A stretch of DNA of 64,000 bases from CAZOWL01 sp964583605 (lineage in GTDB: Bacteria > Pseudomonadota > Gammaproteobacteria > Chromatiales > Chromatiaceae). The stretch is taken from assembly GCA_964583605.1 (NCBI GenBank), contig CAZOWL010000007.1:16571-80570 (forward strand). The letters are read 5' to 3'. Position numbers and translations under genes: made by a program. The notes under the pieces were generated by a model, which worked only from the letters and a program-made list of their open reading frames with translations, ran no database searches and was not told the origin of the DNA. Below, in pieces: positions 33,821-42,298 of this stretch (positions within the stretch are counted from its first letter, which is position 1; each line of letters opens with the position of its first letter).

Positions 33821-35254
33821 TTACCGCTCTCTAGCGATCCGAAAGCCGACCATGTTTAGGCGCGTGCTCGGTGCAAGGCGACTGCGGGCGAAGCTGCGCA
33901 TCGAGCTCGCCGGGCGAGAGAACGCGCCCCCGCGTACGACGCGAAACTCGCATTGCTCGGCATCCCACGCAGTCCCGTCGCTCGGGGCGCCGCGATAGCT
34001 TGGTCGATAACAATCGGCGACCCACTCAGCGGCATTTCCCGCGGTGTCGAACAGGCCGAACGGGTTCGATGGGAAGCTGGCGACGGGCGCCGTAGAGCGA
34101 TTATCCCACTGGCTTCCGCAATCGAAGCAAGCTGCGCGCCCTCGCTCTGGGTAGCCGCCCCACCAGTACGAGGAATCCATGCCACCACGGGCCGCGAGCT
34201 CCCACTCCGCCTCGCTCGGGAGGCGATACCGGTGACCTGTTTGCAGCGACAGCCACTCGGCGTAGGCGCTGGCCTCTAACCAGCTCACGTCTACCACCGG
34301 ACGCCGCCCTCGGCCCCAGCCGAAGTCCTCAGGGACTCGATGTCCGTTGGCACGAGCAAAGGCATCATATTCCGCGAAGGTGATCTCGTAAGCGCCAATC
34401 AGGAATCCGCCCACGTCCACAGTGTGAGACGGTCCGCTGTCCGGTGTGTCAGGGGAATCACGGCCCATCACGAAGCGATGGCTGCTCAGCTCTATCATCA
34501 GCGGCCCAGTTCGACCGTCTCGCAACCGATCTCGGTGCCTACCTAGAACCAACGCTTGGATGGGACGCGACGGGGCGTCAGCTGTTTGAAGGTTCGATTG
34601 TGCGACTTGGAGGCTACCCGGCGTGGAAGGCCGGACTGTCGATCCCTTATCGTGCTGCGCCCTCGAGGCCGACTCTGGAGAGATAGATGCTAGCTGAGCA
34701 TTGTCAGGGTCCTGCGGCCGCCACCAAACCGCGACACCCACGATGCACGCTAGGATGGCAGCGAATAACCCAATGGCGAAGCGCGGCCGCCGTCGTGCCG
34801 CAGGATTCTGACCCGTCGGCTCATTGCTACATTCGTCTGTCAGCGGTTTGATCCAACCGCTATGGTCGGCGTCCTTGAGATTCCTCAGCTCAGCCTCGAG
34901 CCGACCGACTTGGGCGCGGGCATCGCGCAGTGCCTCCAGTTTTCGGTGCAGCTCCTGCCTCAGTCCATCGTAGGCCAGGTTCTGGTCTTCAAGCTGATCC
35001 TCAAGGCGCCGGCACTCCGCAGAAATGGCATCGAGCGACTCCTCACGCTCGTGAAGGACGGTGCGCAGCCGGTCAGCCTCTTGCTCTAATGCAAGCTGGT
35101 CGGTGACCGAATCCACGCAGCGATCGGCCGCCTCCAGCCGCTCAACCAGCTCACGATTGAGCCGATCGATCTCACGCTGGGTGTCTAGGCGAATCCGTTC
35201 CAGGTCGCTGCGGACACTGGCGCTGCTTTGTACCAGTTCTTGACGTGGATCCAT
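33821..35254 (-). CDS. Membrane-anchored SUMF1/formylglycine-type protein with coiled coil
   Basis: 477 residues from the ATG at 35254; the frame is open far upstream but not protein-like. The N-terminal 150 residues are a charged coiled coil (ERIRLDTQREIDRLNRELVE and onward). One membrane helix follows (about 176-192, FAIGLFAAILACIVGVAVWW), then a ~70-residue linker and a C-terminal sulfatase-modifying-factor domain (about 250-477; FVMGRDSPDTPDSGP, YEITFAEYDAFARANG, RLPSEAEWELAARGG, GLFDTAGNAAEWVADCY, VVRGGAFSRP, VGFRIARER). The domain lies outside the membrane. Whether it modifies a protein or only binds a ligand is unknown. Confidence 0.8.
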   Translation of the reverse strand: MDPRQELVQSSASVRSDLERIRLDTQREIDRLNRELVERLEAADRCVDSVTDQLALEQEADRLRTVLHEREESLDAISAECRRLEDQLEDQNLAYDGLRQELHRKLEALRDARAQVGRLEAELRNLKDADHSGWIKPLTDECSNEPTGQNPAARRRPRFAIGLFAAILACIVGVAVWWRPQDPDNAQLASISPESASRAQHDKGSTVRPSTPGSLQVAQSNLQTADAPSRPIQALVLGRHRDRLRDGRTGPLMIELSSHRFVMGRDSPDTPDSGPSHTVDVGGFLIGAYEITFAEYDAFARANGHRVPEDFGWGRGRRPVVDVSWLEASAYAEWLSLQTGHRYRLPSEAEWELAARGGMDSSYWWGGYPERGRAACFDCGSQWDNRSTAPVASFPSNPFGLFDTAGNAAEWVADCYRPSYRGAPSDGTAWDAEQCEFRVVRGGAFSRPASSMRSFARSRLAPSTRLNMVGFRIARER

Positions 35255-35600
35255 TGGAGAACGAAAGAGGTTGGCGCCGCGGTGGCCTGGCAGCGCCACC
35301 ATCACTCGGTCTCGTGTGCGCCCAACGTCACCGGCGTTGAGGGCTCGTGATCTTCGGGGATTCTGGCAACTGTGAGGGCTCTTCGCAACGTGCGGGGTCG
35401 ACCAGTACTCCTGTGGATGGCCTGTACCGTGACGGGCCGCACAGCCCGCCGGCGTGCACTCCAGCGATCCCCTCCATCTGTCAGGATAGTTGTCGTTCCG
35501 TTGGCTCAGGATTCTAAGGATCCTTGAGGGCACAAGAGAGAACGACAAGTGGGTGATCCGCGCGAGCGGGAGGAAGCGATCCTGAGTCGGACCGAGAGTA
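35255..35600. other. Intergenic spacer between two minus-strand genes
   Basis: It separates the retropepsin-like gene from the SUMF1-type gene. A minus-strand frame stays open here but has an irregular, Arg/Ser-rich composition and no family match. I see no RNA gene or repeat. Confidence 0.3.
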
Positions 35601-36137
35601 CTAGGGCGGCCGGCGAAGGGTCAGCGTGTCCCCGCGTTGTACGATCTCGAAGTGGCGCAGGTAGCTCATCCCAAGCAATACCTCCTCCCCGGGCATATTT
35701 GGCAGCACCGAGGCGCGTACGCGGCGCAGCTCGAGACCCCCTAGATTGACCGACTGCAAGATCGTGCTCCAGGTCGCGACATATCCGTTGGCGGTTCGGC
35801 TCGACCCGCCTGCACCGAGCGGCAGATCGAGCCGACGAGCGACCGTGAGAGGCAAGGCAACAGTCGTCGCGCCCGTATCCAGAAGGAAGGTGGCTGGCTG
35901 GCCATTGATGGTGCCGTTGGCGACATAGTGCCCGATGCGATTGCGGTCCAGCACAACCTCGAGCATCCCTGTCGTTCCAGCTTGGGCCTTCGGTGCTGGG
36001 TTTGGGTTGCGCTGTGAATCCACAACACCTTGAAAATATAACCACAGCATGGTCATCCCGGTGATCCAGGCACCGAACAACATGCCTTTGCCGATCCGGC
36101 TGGGGAGGTCTTCTGGGCGAGCTTGGCGTTCGTTCAT
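35601..36137 (-). CDS. Retropepsin-like aspartic protease (TIGR02281 type)
   Basis: 178 residues from the ATG at 36137. One N-terminal membrane helix (about 18-36, LFGAWITGMTMLWLYFQG) anchors the protein, with the protease domain probably periplasmic. The catalytic motif is FLLDTGATTVALP, the DTG/A flap type of retropepsins, followed by GLELRRVRASVLP and EVLLGMSYLRHFEI. These single-domain, clan-AA proteins act as dimers on unknown envelope substrates. It is divergent from ilvB, with a perfect inverted repeat in the shared promoter region. Confidence 0.82.
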   Translation of the reverse strand: MNERQARPEDLPSRIGKGMLFGAWITGMTMLWLYFQGVVDSQRNPNPAPKAQAGTTGMLEVVLDRNRIGHYVANGTINGQPATFLLDTGATTVALPLTVARRLDLPLGAGGSSRTANGYVATWSTILQSVNLGGLELRRVRASVLPNMPGEEVLLGMSYLRHFEIVQRGDTLTLRRPP

Positions 36138-36228
36138 CTGGCGCGTCTTAGCACGGGAGGAGGATCCACGATCGGACTCGGCGAGGCCGACTCGACAAGA
36201 CACGCCAGTCCCGTAGGAGTATGTTTAA

Positions 36229-36261
36229 GCGTTTCGGGTGGATCAATCGGTCCCGAAACGC
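36229..36261. promoter_or_regulatory. Inverted repeat, candidate operator upstream of ilvB
   Basis: A perfect 10-bp inverted repeat, GCGTTTCGGG (36229-36238) and CCCGAAACGC (36252-36261), with a 13-base spacer. There is no following T-run, so a terminator is unlikely. It lies in the divergent region between the protease gene and ilvB, so it could be an operator or an RNA hairpin in the ilvB leader. Confidence 0.5.
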
Positions 36262-36315
36262 GTGATCTGACTTAACAGGTTGATGGTGGGGTCCTGATGT
36301 GCAACCTCAAACTAC

Positions 36316-38064
36316 GTGAGCCCAGCTCGTATGACTAGCTCGAAGCTCACCGGTGCCGCGCTCGTGTTCGATGTACTGAATGACGTGGGTGTCGAGGTCA
36401 TCTTTGGGCATACCGGCGGCGCTGTCATTCCATTGCATGTCGAACTAAACAGACGTATGCGTCGCGGCCAGCGAACGCCCCGCTTTGTACTTTGTCGTCA
36501 GGAAGGCGGCGCGGGCCACGCCGCTGAAGGTTACGCCCGCGTGACCGGCCGCGTCGGGGTCGCACTCGCGACCTCCGGGCCAGGAGCGACCAATCTCGCA
36601 ACACCGATTGCTGATGCCTATAAGGACTCCGTGCCCACCGTCTTTATCACCGGTCAGGTGGCAAGCGCAGCGATCGGCAGCGATGCCTTCCAGGAAGTGG
36701 ACACGATCGGGATGACCCGGCCGATATCCAAACATAATTACCTTGTCAAGGACGCTGCTGATTTGGAGTGGATCCTGCGCGAGGCATTTGCCCTGGCGAT
36801 CGGCGGACGGCCGGGGCCGGTTGTCGTGGATATCTGCAAAGATGTCCAGCTGGCGACGGTCAATCGGCAGAACCCGACGCGTTACCGCCACCGCGTTGCT
36901 TTGCCATTTGACTCGGTCAAGGCCGATGCGATCCTGGCAGCGCTCGCTGAGTCCAAACGCCCCGTCATCAAGGCCGGTGGCGGAGTGATCCACGCCGAGG
37001 CCTCAACGGCCCTCTGCAGGCTCTGTGAGCGCTTCGATGCGCCGGTCACGACCACCTTTCACGCCCTCGGATCGGTCCCTTTCGCAATGCCGCACAATCT
37101 CGGCATGCCCGGCATGCACGGCACCATCCCAGCAAATTATGCGCTGCGCGAGGCCGATCTGATCTTGAGCCTGGGTGGCCGTTTTGATGATCGAGTTGCC
37201 GTCAAAGGATTTGGGGCGGGTAAGCGGATCGCGCACGTCGATATCGATCCCTCCGAGATTGACAAGGTCGTAAGGACCGAATTTGCATTAGTAGCGCCCC
37301 TCGACGTCTTTTTCGAGCACGCACTCTCTTCTTCCCTCTCTGGCCGGCACGCTGAGTGGATGAACATGATCTCTGAATGGCGCAAACAGATGCCTAAGCC
37401 TTACCGATCCGGCCATTACATAAAGCCGCAGGCGGTAATCGAGATCATATCGAATCTCACTCATGGCGACGCTACCCTGGTTACTGGCGTTGGTCAACAC
37501 CAAATGTGGGCAGCGCAGTATTACCGTTTCACTCGTCCACGACAGTGGGTCAGCTCAGGAGGCCTCGGCACGATGGGATACGGTCTTCCAGCCGCGATCG
37601 GCTCGTGGTTTGGCCATCCCGAGAAGCAAGTCGTTCTAGTCGATGGTGACGGAAGCTTCCAGATGAATATCCAGGAGCTCGCAACTGTCGCCGCAAATCG
37701 TATACCACTGAAGATGTTTGTCCTGAATAACAGCTTTCTCGGCATGGTGCGTCAGTGGGAAGACATGATGGATCAGGGGCACCACTATGAGACGTGTCTC
37801 GCGCGCAATCATGAGTGCGAGCCGGATTGCATCGATCTCGATCAGACCTGCCGACGGCAGTTGCCGAACCTGACCGGATTGAGCCACGTCTATCCGCGGT
37901 TGACGACGATGAGAGTGAAAGAGCCCGAGCGCCTGCCAGAAGTCTTGGAGGCAGCACTTGCCACCGACGGAGCGGTCCTCGTCGACATCTGGATCGATAA
38001 GGCCGAGAACGTTCTGCCAATGGTCAAGCCGGGCCAGGGCCTCGGGGAAATGATCGAGTCTTAG
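36316..38064 (+). CDS. ilvB: Acetolactate-synthase-type ThDP enzyme (large subunit)
   Basis: 582 residues from a GTG at 36316; an ATG at 36331 is also possible. Acetolactate synthase condenses pyruvate in branched-chain amino-acid synthesis. ThDP-enzyme motifs: RQEGGAGHAAEGYARVTG with the catalytic Glu, ATSGPGATNLATPI, GGRFDDRVAVKGF, and the pyrophosphate site GDGSFQMNIQELATVAANR...NNSFLGMVRQWEDM. Unusually, where standard enzymes have about 15 residues after the MDQGHHYET region, there is a Cys-rich stretch with HECEPDCIDLDQTC. No small regulatory subunit (ilvN/ilvH) or ilvC follows. It could also be a related decarboxylase/carboligase. Confidence 0.85.
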   Translation: MSPARMTSSKLTGAALVFDVLNDVGVEVIFGHTGGAVIPLHVELNRRMRRGQRTPRFVLCRQEGGAGHAAEGYARVTGRVGVALATSGPGATNLATPIADAYKDSVPTVFITGQVASAAIGSDAFQEVDTIGMTRPISKHNYLVKDAADLEWILREAFALAIGGRPGPVVVDICKDVQLATVNRQNPTRYRHRVALPFDSVKADAILAALAESKRPVIKAGGGVIHAEASTALCRLCERFDAPVTTTFHALGSVPFAMPHNLGMPGMHGTIPANYALREADLILSLGGRFDDRVAVKGFGAGKRIAHVDIDPSEIDKVVRTEFALVAPLDVFFEHALSSSLSGRHAEWMNMISEWRKQMPKPYRSGHYIKPQAVIEIISNLTHGDATLVTGVGQHQMWAAQYYRFTRPRQWVSSGGLGTMGYGLPAAIGSWFGHPEKQVVLVDGDGSFQMNIQELATVAANRIPLKMFVLNNSFLGMVRQWEDMMDQGHHYETCLARNHECEPDCIDLDQTCRRQLPNLTGLSHVYPRLTTMRVKEPERLPEVLEAALATDGAVLVDIWIDKAENVLPMVKPGQGLGEMIES

Positions 38065-38129
38065 CAGTCACCACGAGGACTCAAAGCTCCGAAACTATGT
38101 CCGTGCCGCCGTCTTCCCGGCCGCGGCCA

Positions 38130-38321
38130 AGAATCCTCTTGAAACGAATTTAAAGATAACACCTTATTGTGAATATAAGTCCAGTGGATACGTTGATGGC
38201 CCAGCAAAAATCAAGATTTTCATTTAGTTCCGTCCTGTACTCCTACTCATTACAATGACGATTGGTTGTGGATTGCTTGTGGATACCTCGAGTCTGCTAA
38301 TCTATCCACAGGTTATCCCAG
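38130..38321. other. Candidate chromosomal origin (oriC) downstream of dnaA
   Basis: An AT-rich stretch (38135-38255, for example GAATTTAAAGATAACACCTT) leads into clustered DnaA boxes against the consensus TTATNCACA. They are CTATCCACA at 38302-38310 (8 of 9), GTATCCACA at 38278-38286 on the minus strand (8 of 9), and CAATCCACA at 38267-38275 on the minus strand (7 of 9). A weaker TTATCCCAG lies at 38313. This is the dnaA-dnaN spacer position used as oriC in many bacteria, although dnaN itself is absent. Confidence 0.65.
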
Positions 38322-39644
38322 CTAAGCTGACAGTGTTCGTAACAGGTTTCGATAATCCTCCTCAACTGTCACATCCGTATCCCTCAGGCTCTTGATCCTA
38401 CGCGTCGCATGGAGGACCGTCGTGTGGTCGCGTCCACCGAACGCATCTCCGATCTCCGGCAGACTGTGCTTAGTCAGATCCTTCGACAATGCCATTGCGA
38501 CCTGTCTAGGGCGAGCGATCGTTCTATTGCGTTTCGGTGATAAAAGATCCGCCGTACGGATCTTATAATATTCGGCCACGGTCTTCTGTATGTTCTCTAT
38601 TGTCACCTGTTTGTCCTGCGCTGCGAACATATCTCGCAGTGCACCTTTCGCGAAGTCGAGCGTGATGGTCTCTCCGGTGAACCGGGAATTCGCGGCGAGC
38701 CGGCGCAAGGCACCTTCAAGGTCCCGAATATTCGATTTGATCCGTCGTGCGACGAAGAACGCGACCTGCTCACTGAGCTCTACGCCGATTAGACTCGCCT
38801 TGCTGTGGAGGATGGCAACGCGCGTCTCTAAGTCGGGTGGGTCGATGGCTACTGTCAGGCCCCAGCCAAACCGCGATTTGAGACGCTCCTCCAACCCGGG
38901 AAGCTCCTTTGGGAAACGATCGCTGGTGAGGATAATCTGTTGTCGCGATTCAAATAGGGCATTAAACGTATGAAAGAATTCCTCCTGACTTCTCTCCTTT
39001 CCGGCAAAAAACTGTACGTCATCGATCAGCAGTGCGTTCAATGAGCGGTGCCTTTTCTTGAAGTCGTCGATACGATTGTGCTGCAAAGAGCGCACCATAT
39101 CGCCAACAAACCGTTCCGAGTGTAGATACATGACCCTAGCATTTGGGTTAGTGAGGCTGATCATGTTACCGACGGCGTGCATGAGGTGTGTCTTACCCAA
39201 GCCTACGCCGCCATAGATAAATAATGGATTATAGGCGACACCGGGATGACAACCGATTTGGATGGAAGCCGCGCGGGCGATCTGGTTGGATTTACCTTCT
39301 ACGAAGGTGTCAAATGTGAAATCCCGATTCAGATTCGTTTGCTTGTTTGGCGGCGTCTCGGACTCTGCTCCGCCAGATAACGAAGGCGCAGGCGGTGCAG
39401 GGATTGATCGCGTCCCGACATCGAAAACGATCTGATTGATAGTCCCTTCGCTAAAACGTTGGCTCAGCTCGGTGATTTGTGAACGGTAATGGCCTTCAAC
39501 CCAATCTCGAACGAAGCGATTCGGTGCTAGGAGGTGCAGGTTTGGAGGTCGTTCGACGGCCTGAAGCGGCATAATCCACGTATTGAACTCGGCGACAGTA
39601 AGCATACCCTTGAGATAGTCAGCGCATTTTGTCCAGATAGTCAC
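38322..39644 (-). CDS. dnaA: Chromosomal replication initiator protein DnaA
   Basis: 440 residues. DnaA melts oriC and loads the helicase. Domain I (1-80, TIWTKCADYLKGMLTVAEFNT), a short variable domain II (about 80-105), AAA+ domain III with Walker A GGVGLGKTHLMHAVGN, Walker B LLIDDVQFFAGK and the arginine-finger region RLKSRFGWGL, and domain IV with the DNA-binding signature GDAFGGRDHTTVLHATRRI. It diverges from rpmH in the usual way; dnaN-recF-gyrB do not follow. Confidence 0.98.
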   Translation of the reverse strand: MTIWTKCADYLKGMLTVAEFNTWIMPLQAVERPPNLHLLAPNRFVRDWVEGHYRSQITELSQRFSEGTINQIVFDVGTRSIPAPPAPSLSGGAESETPPNKQTNLNRDFTFDTFVEGKSNQIARAASIQIGCHPGVAYNPLFIYGGVGLGKTHLMHAVGNMISLTNPNARVMYLHSERFVGDMVRSLQHNRIDDFKKRHRSLNALLIDDVQFFAGKERSQEEFFHTFNALFESRQQIILTSDRFPKELPGLEERLKSRFGWGLTVAIDPPDLETRVAILHSKASLIGVELSEQVAFFVARRIKSNIRDLEGALRRLAANSRFTGETITLDFAKGALRDMFAAQDKQVTIENIQKTVAEYYKIRTADLLSPKRNRTIARPRQVAMALSKDLTKHSLPEIGDAFGGRDHTTVLHATRRIKSLRDTDVTVEEDYRNLLRTLSA

Positions 39645-39794
39645 ATGAGTGCTCCGGGCTCAATCCTGGCACGCAGGCAATTCGTGAGGTTCAGATTGCG
39701 CGTCGATGTCGCGCGAAAAACAGATGGCTGCGAATCTGCTCGGATTCTATCCTGAGATCGGGCAGTTCACCAGAACAGAAGCGTAGCAGCCTAG

Positions 39795-39823
39795 TTGACC
39801 CTTTCTGCGGTGCAAATTATACT
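39795..39823 (+). promoter_or_regulatory. Sigma-70 promoter for the rpmH operon
   Basis: TTGACC at 39795-39800 and TATACT at 39818-39823 are separated by exactly 17 bp, near-consensus for sigma-70. They sit 59 bp upstream of the rpmH start in an AT-richer patch. They probably drive rpmH-rnpA-yidD-yidC. Confidence 0.7.
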
Positions 39824-39882
39824 TCCAAATCTTTGTACCTAGGGTTCTTCTTGGACCATTTGGCAACTCAGGGATCGTCGAC

Positions 39883-40017
39883 ATGAAGAGAACATTTCAA
39901 CCGAGTCGCTTAAAGCGCGCACGTGCCCACGGGTTTCGCGCAAGACTCGCGACGGCGAAGGGACGTAAAATTCTTTCCGCCCGTCGGGCCAAAGGAAGGC
40001 AAAGGCTCTCACCCTGA
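39883..40017 (+). CDS. rpmH: 50S ribosomal protein L34
   Basis: 44 residues, MKRTFQPSRLKRARAHGFRA and on to a C-terminal RLSP, the universally conserved highly basic L34 sequence at the exit region of the large subunit. AGGGA lies upstream of the ATG. It is the first gene of the conserved rpmH-rnpA-yidD-yidC-mnmE cluster and diverges from dnaA. The stop codon is overlapped by the rnpA reading frame. Confidence 0.96.
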   Translation: MKRTFQPSRLKRARAHGFRARLATAKGRKILSARRAKGRQRLSP

Positions 40018-40379
40018 TTGATGCAGGCGCAGGCCGCAGACAGGGCCGTTTTCCGCGGTCGGCGCGAGTCAGGGAGCGGCACCTTTATCAGGACGTCTTT
40101 CGGGACGGGGCGCGGATTGAAGACCGCTACTTCAAGGTTTTTTTTCGTCCAAACGCGGAACGCAGAGCCCGTCTTGGGTTAGCCATCTCCAAAAGGTGTG
40201 CGAGTCGTGCCGTCGACCGAAACAGGCTCAAACGTGTCATCCGCGAAGCCTTTCGGCTTTACCAATACGAAATCCCGGCGGTCGACCTTGTCGTCAGCGG
40301 GAAAACTCATGCGGTACGTGCTCACCACCAGCGATTAATGAACTCTTTGCGCCAGCTTATGGCGAGAATGAGAGACTAG
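40014..40379 (+). CDS. rnpA: Ribonuclease P protein component
   Basis: The frame ending at the TAG at 40377-40379 encodes RnpA: GRFPRSARVRERHLYQDVF, YFKVFFRPNAERRARLGLAI, and the RNA-binding RNR signature SRAVDRNRLKRVIREAFRL, ending LRQLMARMRD. RnpA assists the M1 RNA in tRNA 5' processing. The start is odd. Back to the in-frame stop at 39966 there is no ATG, GTG or TTG. The best candidates are ATT at 40017, which shares the A of the rpmH stop, or CTG at 40014. An out-of-frame ATG at 40021 would need a frameshift. The coordinate given (121 residues) is therefore provisional. Confidence 0.88.
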   Translation: MIDAGAGRRQGRFPRSARVRERHLYQDVFRDGARIEDRYFKVFFRPNAERRARLGLAISKRCASRAVDRNRLKRVIREAFRLYQYEIPAVDLVVSGKTHAVRAHHQRLMNSLRQLMARMRD

Positions 40380-40382
40380 AAC

Positions 40383-40619
40383 ATGCGGAAGTTATTGATC
40401 TGGCTGATCCGCGCCTATCAATATTTCATAAGCCCGATATTGGGGCAACACTGCCGGTTTCATCCTAGCTGTTCACAATACGTCGTGGAGGCGATTCAGC
40501 TCCATGGAACAGTGTATGGGCTCTGGCTCGGTGTAGGGCGGGTTTTCCGCTGCCATCCGTGGCATGAGGGCGGATATGACCCGGTTCCCGTAAGCAAGGA
40601 AACTCAGCGACGTGGATAA
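40383..40619 (+). CDS. yidD: Membrane protein insertion efficiency factor YidD
   Basis: 78 residues. The conserved HCRFHPSCSQYVVEAIQLHG, with its two Cys, and RVFRCHPWHEGGYDPVP define YidD, a small membrane-associated protein that helps YidC insertion. It starts 3 bp after rnpA and overlaps the yidC GTG start by eight bases, so translation is coupled. Confidence 0.95.
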   Translation: MRKLLIWLIRAYQYFISPILGQHCRFHPSCSQYVVEAIQLHGTVYGLWLGVGRVFRCHPWHEGGYDPVPVSKETQRRG

Positions 40620-42285
40620 TTTTCGCCTCATCCTATTTCTGTCCCTCGGCGTCGTACTCTTTCTAATCTATCAGGCTTGGGTCGACGATTACGGGGGCCC
40701 GGCACCGATCGCGACAACACAGCAAGGCGGCGAGGTCGAGTCTGGGACGGTGCCTGAAGGCGTCCCGGCGACCGCTTCCACTGCGGATCTCGTCGATCCA
40801 CGGGTGTCCGGGGTTGAGAAGGCGGCCTCAGAAGGCCCATCACTGGAGCCCGTCTTGGTCGAGACCGACGTCCTTCGGTTGCATATCTCGCCAAAGGGGG
40901 GCTCGGTCGTCAGTGCCTGGCTCAAGGACTATTCGGAGCGACCGGACGAATCGAGCGGTCCTTTCCGCCTCCTTAAGGCGCAGCCGCCGAACATGTTTGT
41001 CGCGCAATCTGGACTATTGAGCGCCGTCCCAGGAGAAGTACCGAGCCATAGGAATATCTTCCAAGTTGAACGAGATCTCTATGAGCTTGGAGACAAAGAC
41101 GAGCTCGTTGTCAAGCTGGTTTGGGAAGGAGATTCGGGGCTTCAAGTGATCAAGCGCTATCATTTGCGCCGCGGAAGCTATGACATGCGAGTCACGCACG
41201 AGATCCGTAACGGCTCTGGTGCGAGCCTGGCGTTGCGTACCTACAACCAGCTCCAGCGCACCGACTATGTGGCGCAAGAAGAGTCGCGATTTGTTAACAC
41301 TTACACCGGCGGCGTCTACTATAGCGAGGAGGATAAGTACAAGAAGGTATCCTTTTCGGATATGGAGAGCCGAAAGCTGGACAGGCAAGTGGCGGACGGC
41401 TGGATTGCCATGATCCAGCACTATTTTATGGCGGCATGGATTCCGCCAGTCGGTGACACTCAGACCTTTTATACCGATGTGGTCGATGGTGATCGTTACA
41501 TAATCGGGATGTATTCGCCCGTAACAACCGTGGCTCCGGGCGAGACTTTGACGAAAGAGGAGCAGCTCTTTATCGGGCCAAAGCTGCAGGACAGGCTGGC
41601 GTCGATTGCGCCAGGGCTCGAGCTCGCAGTGGATTATGGATGGTTGACGATTCTGGCACAGCCGATCTTTTGGGTGCTCAACAAGATACACAGCGTGATC
41701 GGCAACTGGGGTTGGTCTATCGTTGTTCTAACGATTCTCATCAAGCTATTGTTTTACAAATTGTCGGAGACCAGTTATCGGTCAATGGCTGGGATGCGTA
41801 ATCTCGCACCAAGGCTCAAGGCGCTGAAGGATCGTTATGGAGACGACAAGGAGAAGTTGAACCAGGCGATGATGGATCTGTATAAGAAAGAGAAGGTCAA
41901 TCCACTAGGTGGCTGTCTACCGATCTTGATACAGATCCCGGTATTCATTGCGCTTTATTGGGTTCTGCTCGAGAGTGTCGAGCTTCGGCACGCGCCCTTT
42001 ATATTTTGGTTGAACAATCTTTCGGCGCCTGATCCCTATTTTGTGCTTCCGCTGATCATGGGGATTTCGATGTTCGTCCAAACGAAGTTGAACCCGGAGC
42101 CTCCGGACCCGATTCAAGCGAAGGTGGTGATGAGCTTGCCGTTTGTGTTCACGGTGTTTTTCGCCTTCTTCCCGGCAGGCTTAGTATTGTATTGGACGAC
42201 TAACAACATTCTGTCAATCGCGCAGCAGTGGTACATCACGAAAAGCATGGAACGAGAGGAGAAAAAGAAGAAGGGGCGAGGCTAG
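40612..42285 (+). CDS. yidC: Membrane protein insertase YidC
   Basis: 557 residues from a GTG at 40612. N-terminal helix (5-22), a large periplasmic domain (about 50-345; LRLHISPKGGSVVSAWLKDY, the beta-supersandwich), then the five-helix insertase core (about 350-550: WGWSIVVLTILIKLLFYKLS, NPLGGCLPILIQIPVFIALYW, TVFFAFFPAGLVLYWTTNNIL). It inserts and folds inner-membrane proteins alone or with SecYEG. The C-terminus is Lys-rich. It lies between yidD and mnmE in the standard order. Confidence 0.97.
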   Translation: MDNFRLILFLSLGVVLFLIYQAWVDDYGGPAPIATTQQGGEVESGTVPEGVPATASTADLVDPRVSGVEKAASEGPSLEPVLVETDVLRLHISPKGGSVVSAWLKDYSERPDESSGPFRLLKAQPPNMFVAQSGLLSAVPGEVPSHRNIFQVERDLYELGDKDELVVKLVWEGDSGLQVIKRYHLRRGSYDMRVTHEIRNGSGASLALRTYNQLQRTDYVAQEESRFVNTYTGGVYYSEEDKYKKVSFSDMESRKLDRQVADGWIAMIQHYFMAAWIPPVGDTQTFYTDVVDGDRYIIGMYSPVTTVAPGETLTKEEQLFIGPKLQDRLASIAPGLELAVDYGWLTILAQPIFWVLNKIHSVIGNWGWSIVVLTILIKLLFYKLSETSYRSMAGMRNLAPRLKALKDRYGDDKEKLNQAMMDLYKKEKVNPLGGCLPILIQIPVFIALYWVLLESVELRHAPFIFWLNNLSAPDPYFVLPLIMGISMFVQTKLNPEPPDPIQAKVVMSLPFVFTVFFAFFPAGLVLYWTTNNILSIAQQWYITKSMEREEKKKKGRG

Positions 42286-42298
42286 AATCTACTGAGCG

